Below, in pieces: positions 27,594 through 36,269 of a DNA stretch of 64,000 nt (its first letter is position 1; every line of letters starts with the position of its first letter). The translations under genes were made by a program, and so were the position numbers. Source of the stretch: Massilia sp. IC2-278 (GTDB taxonomy: Bacteria; Pseudomonadota; Gammaproteobacteria; Burkholderiales; Burkholderiaceae_D); contig NZ_JAJFES010000006.1 in assembly GCF_020708045.1 (NCBI RefSeq), forward strand, positions 62,001 through 126,000. The letters run 5' to 3'. The notes beneath the pieces were generated by a model that ran no database searches, had not been told where the DNA came from, and saw only the letters and a program-made list of their open reading frames with translations.

Positions 27594-30500
27594 CGCACGC
27601 ACTGCGTCTGTGCGGCCACGCTGCCCTGGGGCGGTTCGATCATCGGCATCAGGCTCGGCGCCAGCGTCACCAGGAGCTGCACCGGCAGCGCGCTGGTGAA
27701 GTCGTAGTTCTCGGACTGCGGGCCGTGCACGTAGGCGGTCATGGAACCGAAGAAGCGCTCGCCGATGTTGAAGACGAAGGTGGCCGAACGGTTCACGTAG
27801 CGCGACTCGATCAGGCGCCCGCCGCGTGCATACACGTCGAAGCGCTGGTCGCCGGTACCGGTCTTGCCGCCCACGGCGATCACGTTGCCCTCGGACGTGG
27901 TGAAGGCGGTCTTGGCGCGCTTGGCGGTGCCTTCCGACACCACGCCGCGGATCGCATCGGCCACGGCGCGCGCGACTTCCGGCGCCAGCACCACTTCCTG
28001 CTCGACCTTGTTGGCGCGCTTGACCAGGGTCTCGTAGGGCGTGTTCTTGGCGAAGTGCAGCGAGTCGATGCGCTCCACCGGTTTGCGCACGCCGCCGTTC
28101 ACGATAATGCCCATTAGCTCGGCCAGCGCGGCCGGACGGTCGGCCGACGCGCCGAGCGTGGTCGCATACGAGGGCACCAGCGAATCGAAAGGGTAGCCCA
28201 TCTTCTTCCACTGCGCGTGGATTTTCAGGAAGGCCTCGACCTCGATCAGGCCGGCGATACGCTTGTCCTGGGCATTCTTGCGGCTGGTCTTGAACAGCCA
28301 CGAGTACACCTCCTGGCGCTCCTTGGTGCTGGCGCCCACCACTTCGCTCCAGCCGGCCTTTGGATGGTCGCGCAGGTAGCCGACCAGCCAGAGTTCCAGC
28401 GGGTGCACCGAGGCGACATAGCCGCGGTCGGCCAGCGACATGTTCTGCGGCGCATACTGGTCGTACAGCTTCTCGATGCGCTCCTGGTCGACCTCGTTGC
28501 TCGGCAACGTGTCGTTGATGAAGGCGCCGAACTGCTGCAGGGTCGCGTTCGGGGCGATGGTGCGGTGCGCGGCAGAGAGCTTCGAGGCGAGCGGACGCAC
28601 GCCGGCAAACAGCAGCGCCTGCGCTTCGTCCGGGGTCTTGCCCTTGTACTTGTTCCAGAACTTGGCCAGGAAGACCTTGCCCTCGTTGTCGGCGAAGCGC
28701 GCCAGGTAGCCGGCGCGGCGCGGGTCGTCGGCGTCGGCCAGCAGGGCCGCCGAGGAACCCGGCAGCTGGAACATGTAGTAGCGCACCACGTCGCGCATCA
28801 GGCGCACGAACACCAGGTTGGTCGACTGCTGCAGCGCGTGCTGCACCGTCATGATCTTGCTGTTATCGAGCTTGCTGAAGTTGCCGAAGTAATGCAGGCC
28901 GCCGCCGGTGAAGAAGCCCTCGCCCGGGTTGCCGGAATAGGTGCGGTTCATGGCGGCGCTGAGCATCGGCGCCAGGCCGCGGTCGGCGTTCGCCGGCAGC
29001 GCCAGGAAGTAATCGACGGCCCACTGGCTCAGGCGGTCCTTCGGATCGATGCGGGTTTCGCGCAGCGCCTTCGGGTCCATCGGCTCGTAGCGGCGGTGCA
29101 GCTGGTCGATGATGTCGAGGTAAGTCACCAGCGTGCGCAGCTTGGCCGTCGAACCCAGGTCGAGCTTGGCCTGCTCGTTGATGTCGAGCGGCTGGTCGTA
29201 GTTATCGGTCTGCACGCGCAGGTAGTTCACGTTGTCGCCACGCTCCATCAGCGTGAAGCTGTACACCACTTGCGCCGGGTCGCCGTTGCCGAGCATGCCC
29301 TTGCCGGTGAGGCCGGCGGCCTGCGCGGATTCGGCGCTGGTCAGCTGGCGCAGCGCGGCCGTCACGGCCTGCTGGGCTTGGGCGTCCAGGGTCGAGACCA
29401 CCGACAAATCCAGGCGATCCAGGTTGTACAGGCGCGGCTCGCCCAGCAGGTAGCCGAGGTGGTTGCGCACCGCGTTCGAGGCCTTGCGCGACACGAAAGC
29501 GTTCGCCGGCGGCGCTTCCACGCCCGAACCGAGGGCCGGATGCAGTTTCACGGCCAGCGCGGCGTCGCGCAGCTGCGGCGTGATCACGCCGGCCTGGGCC
29601 AGCACGCGCAGGTGGCTGTTGGTCAGCGTTTCCAGGTCGGCTTCGCCGGCGCCCAAATAATAGGCCGGTCGGCGCTGCGCGATCATCAGCGACAGCGCTT
29701 CCTTGTAGGCCAGCACGGCGTCGGGATTGTCCATGCCGCCCTTCAGCGCGGCGGTGACCTTGTTGAAATCGCGGCCGTACCAGACCCACATGCCGTCGCC
29801 GATGCCGTTCACTTCGCCGTAGCCGACTTTCGCCGACAGCGGCACCGTGTTCAGGTAGTCGAGCACGATCTGGCGCCGGTGGCCGGTGGTGTCTTCGCCG
29901 TCCTGGTAGGCGCGCAGCGTGGCCGAGGCCATCTGGATGAGTTTATCTTCGAGCGAGGCGGTGCGCCCTTCCGGCGAGTGGCGGTATTTTTCGATCTGGG
30001 TGGCGAGGGTGGAACCGCCGGCCACGCGGCTGCCGCTGCCCAGGCCGACCGAGTGCAGGGTCTTGTCGAACACCGCTTTCGAGAAGCGGTCCCATTCGAC
30101 GGCCGGATTGCGTTTCGGGTAGGCCGGATCCAGCAGCTCGCGGTTCTCGATGAACAGCAGGCTTTGCACCAGCAGTTGCGGCGCGTCGTCGAAGCGCGCG
30201 TACTGGCGCTCGGGGAACTGCGAGCCGAACAGCGGCTGGCTGCGGCAATCGAGGATCTCGAGGCCGGCACGGGTCTTTTCGCGGTAGGCGGCGAACAAGC
30301 CGCGGTCGGCCAGTTCCAGCATCTTCGGCGACATGCGCGCCTGGGCGTCGACGGCGTAGTCGCGCGTCTGCAGCTTGCTCAGGAAGGCCGGCAAATGGGA
30401 ATAACCGAGGCGGGCGTCGTAGGGGCTGTCGGCCGGGAAGCGGATCGCGTTGCTCGGGCCCTTTTCCATGCGGAAGCTGACTTCCTTCATCATGCCGGCG

Positions 30501-30844
30501 AAGATCTTCGCCTGCAGCGTGGAGGTGCGGGTCTCGTACACCGCGTAGGCGGCGCCGGCGGCCACCACGACCAGCACCAGGCCGAGCAGGATGCGTTTGG
30601 TATAGCCGCGCCCTTTCGGCGGCTCGCCTTCGCTTTCCGGCTCGCCGGCGTCGTCGGGGATGTCGTCCTGCTTGGGGTCGGTGACCAGCGACAGGTGCGG
30701 ATAACTTTCGTACAGCGGTGCATCCTGCTCGGCTGCATCGGCAGCCATGGCAGGCGCGGCACTGCCGCTGTCCGGGCGCCCGCGCAGGATGCGCACGGCG
30801 CGAAACACATTACGTGGCCGTTTGAAACGGCGTGTACTTTCCAT
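27590..30844 (-). CDS. Bifunctional class A penicillin-binding protein, atypical
   Basis: A 1084-residue protein, longer than PBP1a or PBP1b. A cytoplasmic acidic N-terminus of about 80 residues precedes one membrane segment (about 84-103). The glycosyltransferase-51 region has LFIENREL in place of the usual EDRRF, and GGSTLATQIEKYRHS. The transpeptidase domain has the SxxK serine in LGSTAKLRTL and GGKTGTGDQRFD near the C-terminus. It would polymerise and crosslink peptidoglycan outside the inner membrane. The altered glycosyltransferase motifs mark a divergent subfamily. It is translationally coupled to the TAXI protein downstream. Confidence 0.82.
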   Translation of the reverse strand: MESTRRFKRPRNVFRAVRILRGRPDSGSAAPAMAADAAEQDAPLYESYPHLSLVTDPKQDDIPDDAGEPESEGEPPKGRGYTKRILLGLVLVVVAAGAAYAVYETRTSTLQAKIFAGMMKEVSFRMEKGPSNAIRFPADSPYDARLGYSHLPAFLSKLQTRDYAVDAQARMSPKMLELADRGLFAAYREKTRAGLEILDCRSQPLFGSQFPERQYARFDDAPQLLVQSLLFIENRELLDPAYPKRNPAVEWDRFSKAVFDKTLHSVGLGSGSRVAGGSTLATQIEKYRHSPEGRTASLEDKLIQMASATLRAYQDGEDTTGHRRQIVLDYLNTVPLSAKVGYGEVNGIGDGMWVWYGRDFNKVTAALKGGMDNPDAVLAYKEALSLMIAQRRPAYYLGAGEADLETLTNSHLRVLAQAGVITPQLRDAALAVKLHPALGSGVEAPPANAFVSRKASNAVRNHLGYLLGEPRLYNLDRLDLSVVSTLDAQAQQAVTAALRQLTSAESAQAAGLTGKGMLGNGDPAQVVYSFTLMERGDNVNYLRVQTDNYDQPLDINEQAKLDLGSTAKLRTLVTYLDIIDQLHRRYEPMDPKALRETRIDPKDRLSQWAVDYFLALPANADRGLAPMLSAAMNRTYSGNPGEGFFTGGGLHYFGNFSKLDNSKIMTVQHALQQSTNLVFVRLMRDVVRYYMFQLPGSSAALLADADDPRRAGYLARFADNEGKVFLAKFWNKYKGKTPDEAQALLFAGVRPLASKLSAAHRTIAPNATLQQFGAFINDTLPSNEVDQERIEKLYDQYAPQNMSLADRGYVASVHPLELWLVGYLRDHPKAGWSEVVGASTKERQEVYSWLFKTSRKNAQDKRIAGLIEVEAFLKIHAQWKKMGYPFDSLVPSYATTLGASADRPAALAELMGIIVNGGVRKPVERIDSLHFAKNTPYETLVKRANKVEQEVVLAPEVARAVADAIRGVVSEGTAKRAKTAFTTSEGNVIAVGGKTGTGDQRFDVYARGGRLIESRYVNRSATFVFNIGERFFGSMTAYVHGPQSENYDFTSALPVQLLVTLAPSLMPMIEPPQGSVAAQTQCVR

Positions 30845-31163
30845 GATGGCTCAACCGGTTTGAATCATTGTGCCCCGATACGCCAACAACCTGCTCGCCA
30901 TCCTTGCTGCGGGTCTGTTCGAGTGATCGGAGTCATTATTAGTTCGTGTCTGGCAGCTGTTCTTTACCCGAAAATCAGCACGCCACAGCCATCATTCCAC
31001 CACACCAACAGGTCTTCCATGTAGCGCTGTTCAACAAATTTGACCTGCCCAGATTATTTTCGCAAAAAAACAACGGCAGAGTTATTGAGACGGCATTAAT
31101 GCCTACAAGCATCGGTATTACTTTCCTACAAGACCTTGTTTCTTAAATGGATTGACTGCTTTT
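30845..31163. other. 319-bp intergenic region without a gene
   Basis: It lies between the EI24-type gene and the PBP gene, both on the minus strand, and presumably holds the PBP promoter. It is A/T-rich around 30930-31140. TAATAAT on the minus strand near 30940 could be a -10 box, but no -35 is convincing. No terminator with a T-tract, repeat element or RNA gene was found. Confidence 0.45.
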
Positions 31164-31985
31164 TCAGGCAGCGGTCTGGGCCGTCGCATTTGCCGCGCGC
31201 ATGTTTTCCAGTGTCTGCAAGCAGTAGTACTGGAACCACAGCCCGGTGAACAGGAAGATCAGCACGTACAGCCAGGCCGACAGGATCGCCAGGAAGGGGA
31301 ACAGCACCACCGACAGCACCGCGCCGCCCATCCAGGCAATCCCTGGCATGGCGCCGAGCACGCCGGAGACCATGCCGATCGCCAGCAGCGGCCAGCGCTG
31401 CGCACGCATCAGGGCCTGGCGTTCTTCCGTGCTGGCGTGGGCGGCCAGGGCGTCGTAGCTCATCACGCGCGAAGTCACCCAGCCCCACAGCGCGGCCTGC
31501 ACCAGCACCGCCACCGGCGGCACCGCGTACAGGGGCACCGTCATCAGCCACAGGCCGGCGAACACGATCACGCTGGTCAGGTTCATCCAGACGCTGCCGG
31601 CGAAGCTGCCGCCCTCCTTTTGCTCGAGCTGCGGGAACTGGCGCCGGCCGACGTAGCGCTCGATGGCCGGCATCGCGACGATGCCCATGAACAGCAGCGC
31701 ACTGGCAATCATCAGCGGCAGCAGCAGGATGATGGCCATCAGCGGCACCACCAGCACCGTCAAGGCGCCCAGGCCGAGCGAGGACAGCATGCCGCCGCCC
31801 GACTGGAACCAGCCGTATTCCTGGAACACGCCATGCAGCCAGTCGAGGAAGGGCTGCAGGCCGAGCCACAGCAGACCGCCCCAGACCAGCAGCGACAATA
31901 GCAGCGGCACCAGCGACAGCAGGATCATGCGCCGCGAGAACTGCGCGCGCAGGGCGCGGCCCCAGGCGGTGGCGATGCCCTTCAA
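31164..31985 (-). CDS. EI24-domain inner-membrane protein
   Basis: A 273-residue polytopic protein with about six hydrophobic segments, matching the EI24/CysZ-like membrane fold (LVPLLLSLLVWGGLLWLGL, PLMIASALLFMGIVAMPAIERYV, GLWFQYYCLQTLENMRA). Bacterial EI24 proteins include the CysZ sulfate permease, but conservation to CysZ is low and no cys genes are nearby. The start is TTG with GGAG seven bases ahead; the next ATG would remove the amphipathic N-terminus. The function is not assignable. Confidence 0.75.
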   Translation of the reverse strand: MKGIATAWGRALRAQFSRRMILLSLVPLLLSLLVWGGLLWLGLQPFLDWLHGVFQEYGWFQSGGGMLSSLGLGALTVLVVPLMAIILLLPLMIASALLFMGIVAMPAIERYVGRRQFPQLEQKEGGSFAGSVWMNLTSVIVFAGLWLMTVPLYAVPPVAVLVQAALWGWVTSRVMSYDALAAHASTEERQALMRAQRWPLLAIGMVSGVLGAMPGIAWMGGAVLSVVLFPFLAILSAWLYVLIFLFTGLWFQYYCLQTLENMRAANATAQTAA

Positions 31986-32161
31986 GCTGGGCTCCGTGGC
32001 GTGCGGAGAAGGCGTGCGGTCGTGTCCATGTGGCTCCCCGTGTCAAAAGCGTATTGTAGACAGAATCGGCCAGCCCAGGCCGCTGCACGGCTGGCGCTCG
32101 ATGGCGCTTCGGCTGGTCATGCACTACAATCGCCGCTCAACTTGAACACTGAAGGAAAACC

Positions 32162-32518
32162 ATGTCCACTACCACCACCGCTTCCGGCCTGCAATACGAA
32201 GACACCGTCGTCGGCGAAGGCGCCGAAGCGAAAGCCGGCGCTTACGTCACCGTCCACTACACCGGCTGGCTGCGCAACGACGACGGCAGCACCGGCGCCA
32301 AGTTCGATTCGAGCAAGGACCGCAACGACCCGTTCCAGTTCCCGCTGGGCGCCGGCCACGTGATCCGCGGCTGGGACGAAGGCGTGCAGGGCATGAAGGT
32401 CGGCGGTGCGCGCCGCCTGACCATCCCGGCCAGCCTGGGCTACGGCGCCCGCGGCGCCGGCGGCGTGATTCCGCCGAACGCGACGCTGATCTTCGACGTC
32501 GAGCTGCTGGCTGTGTAA
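32162..32518 (+). CDS. FKBP-type peptidyl-prolyl cis-trans isomerase
   Basis: A 118-residue single-domain cytosolic FKBP. It shows VTVHYTGWL, KFDSSKDRNDPFQFPLGAGHVIRGWDEG, MKVGGARRLTIPASLGYGARG, GVIPPNATLIFDVELL. All elements of the FK506-binding pocket are present, including the aromatic residues and the VIRGW tryptophan. It assists folding by isomerising prolyl bonds. GAAGGA lies before the ATG. Two perfect hairpins follow immediately after the stop. Confidence 0.95.
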   Translation: MSTTTTASGLQYEDTVVGEGAEAKAGAYVTVHYTGWLRNDDGSTGAKFDSSKDRNDPFQFPLGAGHVIRGWDEGVQGMKVGGARRLTIPASLGYGARGAGGVIPPNATLIFDVELLAV

Positions 32519-32521
32519 TGC

Positions 32522-32590
32522 AATGGTGGGTTCGAGAACCCACCCTACGCATGGCTGTTTTTGTAGGGTGGGTTCGAGAACCCACCCTAC
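32522..32590. repeat. Twin palindromes of the GTAGGGTGGG family
   Basis: Two directly repeated hairpins follow the FKBP stop. The second (32563-32590) has perfect 13-base arms, GTAGGGTGGGTTC and GAACCCACCCTAC, around GA. The first (32522-32548) is the same but has lost part of its left arm. They share the outer GTAGGGTGGG / CCCACCCTAC ends with the long elements. They could stop or stabilise the FKBP mRNA. Confidence 0.8.
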
Positions 32591-32715
32591 CCCTGAGCAT
32601 CCCCTCTAAAATTCCCGCCAGAAGCACGTACATTGCCACCTGTTACGCTAAGATGGCCGCGCGCCTTGCCGTTCAGGCAATGCACCATCCAGCAATCCAG
32701 ACAACAGGAGTTTTT

Positions 32716-32970
32716 ATGAGCTTGCAAGACCAGTTCGCCCAGGCCCAGGCCGATTCGAAGAACCTGCCGGAGCGTCCGGACAACATGACCCTGCTGAAGA
32801 TCTACGCGCTGTTCAAGCAGGCGTCGAGCGGCGACGCCACCGGCGAGCGTCCGGGCTTCACCGACATGGTCGGCCGCGCCAAGTTCGACGCCTGGGACGG
32901 CCTGAAGGGCACCTCGCAGGAAGACGCGATGCAGCAGTACATCGACCTGATCGAGGAACTGAAGGGCTGA
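32716..32970 (+). CDS. Acyl-CoA-binding protein
   Basis: An 84-residue protein of the ACBP family, a four-helix cytosolic carrier of long-chain acyl-CoA. It has SLQDQFAQAQADSKNLPERP, LLKIYALFKQASSGDATGERPG, and FDAWDGLKGTSQEDAMQQYI, with the Tyr and Lys positions that contact CoA in the family. ACAGGAG sits six bases before the ATG; an in-frame upstream extension runs through the repeat and is not coding. With the nearby PHA gene it suggests an acyl-CoA/storage theme. Confidence 0.93.
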   Translation: MSLQDQFAQAQADSKNLPERPDNMTLLKIYALFKQASSGDATGERPGFTDMVGRAKFDAWDGLKGTSQEDAMQQYIDLIEELKG

Positions 32971-33027
32971 TCCTTCACGTTCCGCCGGCGCCCTGCACAG
33001 CCAGGGCGCCATCACCACAAGGGCCGC

Positions 33028-33309
33028 TCAGGCCGCCGCAAACACCTTGCGCATCTTGTCGCTCACCTTGGCTTCGATCGCCGGACCGAAGGCGCTCATC
33101 AGGAAGCCCAGCTTGATCCGCAGCGCCGCGCGCTGTTCTTCCAGGGTCAGGGCACCCTCTACGCCGCTACGCTCGAAGCGCAACACGTCGCCGTCCCAAC
33201 GGCACTGCATGCCGAACTCGGCCGCGACCTTGTCCGCCACCTGCTGCGCCGCCGCGCGCGCCTTTTCCGGGCTCAGGCTGTGTTCCTGGACGATGTGAAT
33301 GTCGGCCAT
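33028..33309 (-). CDS. PHA-system family protein (PHA_gran_rgn)
   Basis: A 93-residue small protein. MADIHIVQEHSLSPEKARAAAQQVADKVAAEFG, DVLRFERSGVEGALTL and KVSDKMRKVFA match the polyhydroxyalkanoic acid system family (TIGR02610/PF09650), whose members are found with PHA synthesis genes. The exact role is unproven. The ATG is preceded by GAGGAAGGAAA, which rules out the longer upstream start. It is convergent with the acyl-CoA-binding protein gene. Confidence 0.85.
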   Translation of the reverse strand: MADIHIVQEHSLSPEKARAAAQQVADKVAAEFGMQCRWDGDVLRFERSGVEGALTLEEQRAALRIKLGFLMSAFGPAIEAKVSDKMRKVFAAA

Positions 33310-33462
33310 CCGATTTCCTTCCTCATATAAACGCAACAGCCCGCCATGATGCCAGTTGCATCGCGGTCGTGCCAGTCCGCTATGCAATTGATCTTAGTCA
33401 AGACCGAAACCCGGCAGGGGCCGACTATCGACTGAGCTAACGCAACCACACGAGGAATCACC

Positions 33463-35040
33463 ATGGAACAACGCGCCCTGTTGCCGGACGACCCAGTCAC
33501 GACCGAACGCGACCAGCCTCCGGTCGCCTTCATTCCCACGCCCAGCGCGGCCTACCGCCAGCACCGCAAGGCGGCGCAGCTGCTGGACCAGCCCGGCGCC
33601 CCGCGCGGCGCCGGCGAGCCGGCGTCCGAGGTGCCCCTGCCCTACGCCTTCGGTGCGCGCGTGCTGATGTGGAAGCAGGACCCGTCGGTGCTGGACATGG
33701 GCACGCGCAAAGCCTTCCTGCCCGGCATCGTGCTGGCGGGCCCGCGCGATGCGCGCATCGCCAGCGGCATGCCGGGCATCGACGCGGTCGAGCCGAACGC
33801 CTTTGGCGACTTCGTCACCATGCCCGACACACCGCAGTTCGACGCCGTCCACACCTTTGCCGTGGTGCGCCAGACGCTGACCATGTACCAGCGCTCGCTG
33901 TCTTCCAGCGGCGCCGAGATGCCGCTGCCCTGGCAGTGGAACAGCAGCATCGACACGGCGCCGCTGCAAGTCTTCCCCTACGGCTTGCCGAACGTGATGA
34001 ACGCCTTCTACAGCCGCACCCAGAACTGCCTGAAGTTCGGCGACTTCGTGCCGAGCGGGCAAAGCGAGCGCGTGTTCACCTGCCGCTCGTTCGACATCGT
34101 GGCCCACGAGACCGGCCACGCCGTGCTCGATGGCCTGAAGCCCTACTGGCTGCTGGCGGACGCCCCGCCGCAGACCGGCGGCCTGCACGAGTCCTTCGGC
34201 GACCTGACGGCGATCTTCCTGGCCCTGGCCCAGCTCGACCAGTGCGAAGCGGTGGTGGCCCAGACCAAGGCGCGATTGCACGACAAGACCTTCCTGGCCG
34301 ACATCGCCGAGCAGTTCGGCCTGGCGCTCGGCAGCACCACGGGCCTGAGGAATGCCGACAACGACCTGACCCTGTCCCAGGCCGGCACCCAGGTGCATGC
34401 GATTTCCCAGGTGTTCACCGGCGGCGTCTATGACATCCTGGCCGATCTGTTCGCGCTGGAACGCAACCCGGCGCTGGAAGACGATGCCGCCGTGCTGCAC
34501 CAGGTGGCGTCGTATCTGCGCGGGCTGGTGCTGCGTGCGCTGATCGCCGCGCCCGACATCGCCGCCACCTATGCCGACGTGGTCAATGAGATGCTGCGCC
34601 TGGCACTCGAAGACGGCAAACCGGAAGGCTACATGGCCTCGATCCGCCAGCAATTCACGGTGCGCGAAGTGGTGGGCGGGCCCGAGGTTGCCAACGATGC
34701 GGCCGGTGATGCGGCCACTGAGGTGCCGGCCGGAGAATCCGAAGCGCCGACGCCAATGCCCGATGGCGTACCGCCGATGGACGCCAAACTGCCCGGCAAG
34801 CCCATGGCCCCAGCCTGCCGCGTGCACGTGCGCCTGGCGGCCGGCGTGTGCGACGTCCCGGGTGCCCAGCAGGACCGGCGCGCCTGCTGCGGCACCATGA
34901 ACCTGGCCGAGTACTACAACATCGAACGCCTGCTCGATGCCGAGGCCCAGGCCCTGGCGCGCTGGTGCGCCGACCGCGGACGCAATGGCCCGGCGGGCGA
35001 AGAGCCGGTGCTGGACGACGGCACGGCAAGCACATCATGA
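33463..35040 (+). CDS. Zinc metalloprotease, thermolysin/fungalysin-like (gluzincin)
   Basis: A 525-residue protein without a signal peptide. The zinc motif HETGH lies at 215-219. Glu243 in GGLHESFGDL, 24 residues later, is placed like the third zinc ligand of gluzincins (M4/M36). SRTQNCLKFGDF upstream resembles the substrate-edge strand of those families. The C-terminal third holds a Pro/Ala-rich linker and a domain of its own (RRACCGTMNLAEYYN). The next gene overlaps by ATGA and encodes an emfourin-like protein, the known inhibitor type of protealysin-like proteases. Activity is inferred from the intact motif, not shown. Confidence 0.75.
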   Translation: MEQRALLPDDPVTTERDQPPVAFIPTPSAAYRQHRKAAQLLDQPGAPRGAGEPASEVPLPYAFGARVLMWKQDPSVLDMGTRKAFLPGIVLAGPRDARIASGMPGIDAVEPNAFGDFVTMPDTPQFDAVHTFAVVRQTLTMYQRSLSSSGAEMPLPWQWNSSIDTAPLQVFPYGLPNVMNAFYSRTQNCLKFGDFVPSGQSERVFTCRSFDIVAHETGHAVLDGLKPYWLLADAPPQTGGLHESFGDLTAIFLALAQLDQCEAVVAQTKARLHDKTFLADIAEQFGLALGSTTGLRNADNDLTLSQAGTQVHAISQVFTGGVYDILADLFALERNPALEDDAAVLHQVASYLRGLVLRALIAAPDIAATYADVVNEMLRLALEDGKPEGYMASIRQQFTVREVVGGPEVANDAAGDAATEVPAGESEAPTPMPDGVPPMDAKLPGKPMAPACRVHVRLAAGVCDVPGAQQDRRACCGTMNLAEYYNIERLLDAEAQALARWCADRGRNGPAGEEPVLDDGTASTS

Positions 35041-35318
35041 AGATCACGGCGAAACAGGAAGGCGGCTTTGCCGGCGGCGGGCAGTGCTTCGAACTCGACA
35101 CGGCCTGCCGCGCCGACGGCGGGTCGGTCGAGGCGCTGCTGCGGCAGGTGGATTTCTTTGGAGCGGCGCCGACGTGCACCGTGGGGGCGGATATTCCGCG
35201 CTGGGAGATCACGGTGGAGGACGCGGGGCGCACGCATACCGTGGTGCTAGCGGACGATGGGTCGCTGGGGGCGACGGGGTGGCCGGCGTTGCTGGCGCGA
35301 TTGCAGGGGGCGTCATGA
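35037..35318 (+). CDS. Emfourin-like protease inhibitor candidate
   Basis: A 93-residue protein starting at the ATG that overlaps the protease stop (ATGA). The N-terminus MKITAKQEGGFAGGGQCFEL has the pattern of emfourin, the protealysin inhibitor of Serratia, whose homologues open with a basic strand followed by EGGFAG and a second strand ending in LDT. The middle has a DFFG segment and strands WEITVED and HTVVLADDG; the end is WPALLARLQ. No signal peptide is present, as for the protease. Likely role: keeping the protease inactive in the cell. Assignment rests on the motif plus gene order. Confidence 0.7.
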   Translation: MKITAKQEGGFAGGGQCFELDTACRADGGSVEALLRQVDFFGAAPTCTVGADIPRWEITVEDAGRTHTVVLADDGSLGATGWPALLARLQGAS

Positions 35319-35351
35319 ATGAGTGTCGAGGCGCCACCGTGCGTTGAACGC

Positions 35352-35377
35352 GTGGACGGGGAACCCGTCCACCCTAC
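35352..35377. repeat. Single hairpin of the GTAGGGTGG family
   Basis: GTGGACGGG, loop GAA, CCCGTCCAC, then CCTAC. It sits 12 bp before copy B of the long element and about 35 bp after the inhibitor gene, so it may act as an mRNA end. Confidence 0.55.
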
Positions 35378-35388
35378 CGCCGAAGTCG

Positions 35389-35578
35389 ACCGTAAGGTGG
35401 GCACTCCGTGCCCACGCGGAAATATGAATATGTTGGCGGGCTTTGCACCGAACACCACGACCCCGGTTGGCGCGTCCAAATGATCATTCGAGATGCCGCC
35501 TTGATGCATCATCTGCCATCCTGGCCAAGCCAACACGGTGCCACGTTCCGCGTGGGCACGGGGTGCCCACCCTACGAT
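35389..35578. repeat. Composite inverted-repeat element, copy B
   Basis: About 190 bp. The left arm reads GTAAGGTGGGCAC, TCCGTGCCCACGCGGAA. The right arm is its inverse, ending TTCCGCGTGGGCACGG, GGTGCCCACCCTAC. Neither arm carries the 15-base GC insert. The interior holds ATGTTGGCGGG (as copy A) and, at its centre, AAATGATCATTCG (35478-35490), also at the centre of copy C. The remaining 35579-35793 stretch is A/T-rich promoter DNA for fdxA. Confidence 0.8.
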
Positions 35579-35793
35579 ATCCCCCGCTGCCGCAGAGAAC
35601 ACGGCTGTGGAACTGGCACGCAGCCATCATTTCCACGCCAAACCCAAGCACGGGCAACACATTTGCTTATGTATATTGTGTCTAAACCTAATTTGTAGGA
35701 AAACTCGAATTGCCCTAAAATACAGTGCTTTGCCAGTTGGCGGCTCCCTCCTGCGCGCTAACGCTGCGTCACCCCACCATAGATAGGACTGTT

Positions 35794-36117
35794 ATGACCC
35801 ACGTTGTCACCGAATCGTGCATCCGCTGCCGGTATACCGACTGCGTCGATGTATGCCCGGTCGATTGTTTCCGGGAAGGCCCGAATTTCCTCGCGATTGA
35901 CCCCGACGAGTGCATCGACTGCGCCGTGTGCGTGGCCGAGTGCCCGGTCAATGCGATCTATGCCGAGGAAGACGTGCCGGGCGACCAGCAGCAATTCATC
36001 AAGATCAATGCCGATCTGTCGCGCTTCTGGCCGTCGATCACCAAGACCAAGCCGGCGCTCCCCGACGCCGAAGAGTGGAAAGACGTCACGAACAAGCTGG
36101 ACCAGCTGGCTCGCTGA
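35794..36117 (+). CDS. fdxA: 7Fe ferredoxin FdxA
   Basis: A 107-residue ferredoxin carrying one 3Fe-4S and one 4Fe-4S cluster. The first motif is [17 protein letters not shown] (Cys9, 12, 17, 21, 25) and the second [12 protein letters not shown] (Cys40, 43, 46, 50). The acidic C-terminal extension (LPDAEEWKD) is typical of this class in Proteobacteria. It acts as a low-potential electron carrier. Its reductase gene follows 152 bp downstream in the same direction, an informative pairing. Confidence 0.95.
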   Translation: MTHVVTESCIRCRYTDCVDVCPVDCFREGPNFLAIDPDECIDCAVCVAECPVNAIYAEEDVPGDQQQFIKINADLSRFWPSITKTKPALPDAEEWKDVTNKLDQLAR

Positions 36118-36269
36118 AAACCCGCACAGCGGTGACGCGCCGGCTGTTTCGGGCCGCCGTCGCCGCACGCTGTTTTCGCTCGTCTCCGGCAGGCTCGCGT
36201 CATCCATGGCACACTAGCGGCCATCGCGTCACCGCCCCCTCTTTTACAAAATCAACAGGACCATTGCGC

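Noticed and set aside
26184..28301. 705-codon version of the TAXI protein
   Set aside because: The first 235 codons overlap the PBP gene and have no family similarity; the start was set at the TTG overlapping the PBP stop.
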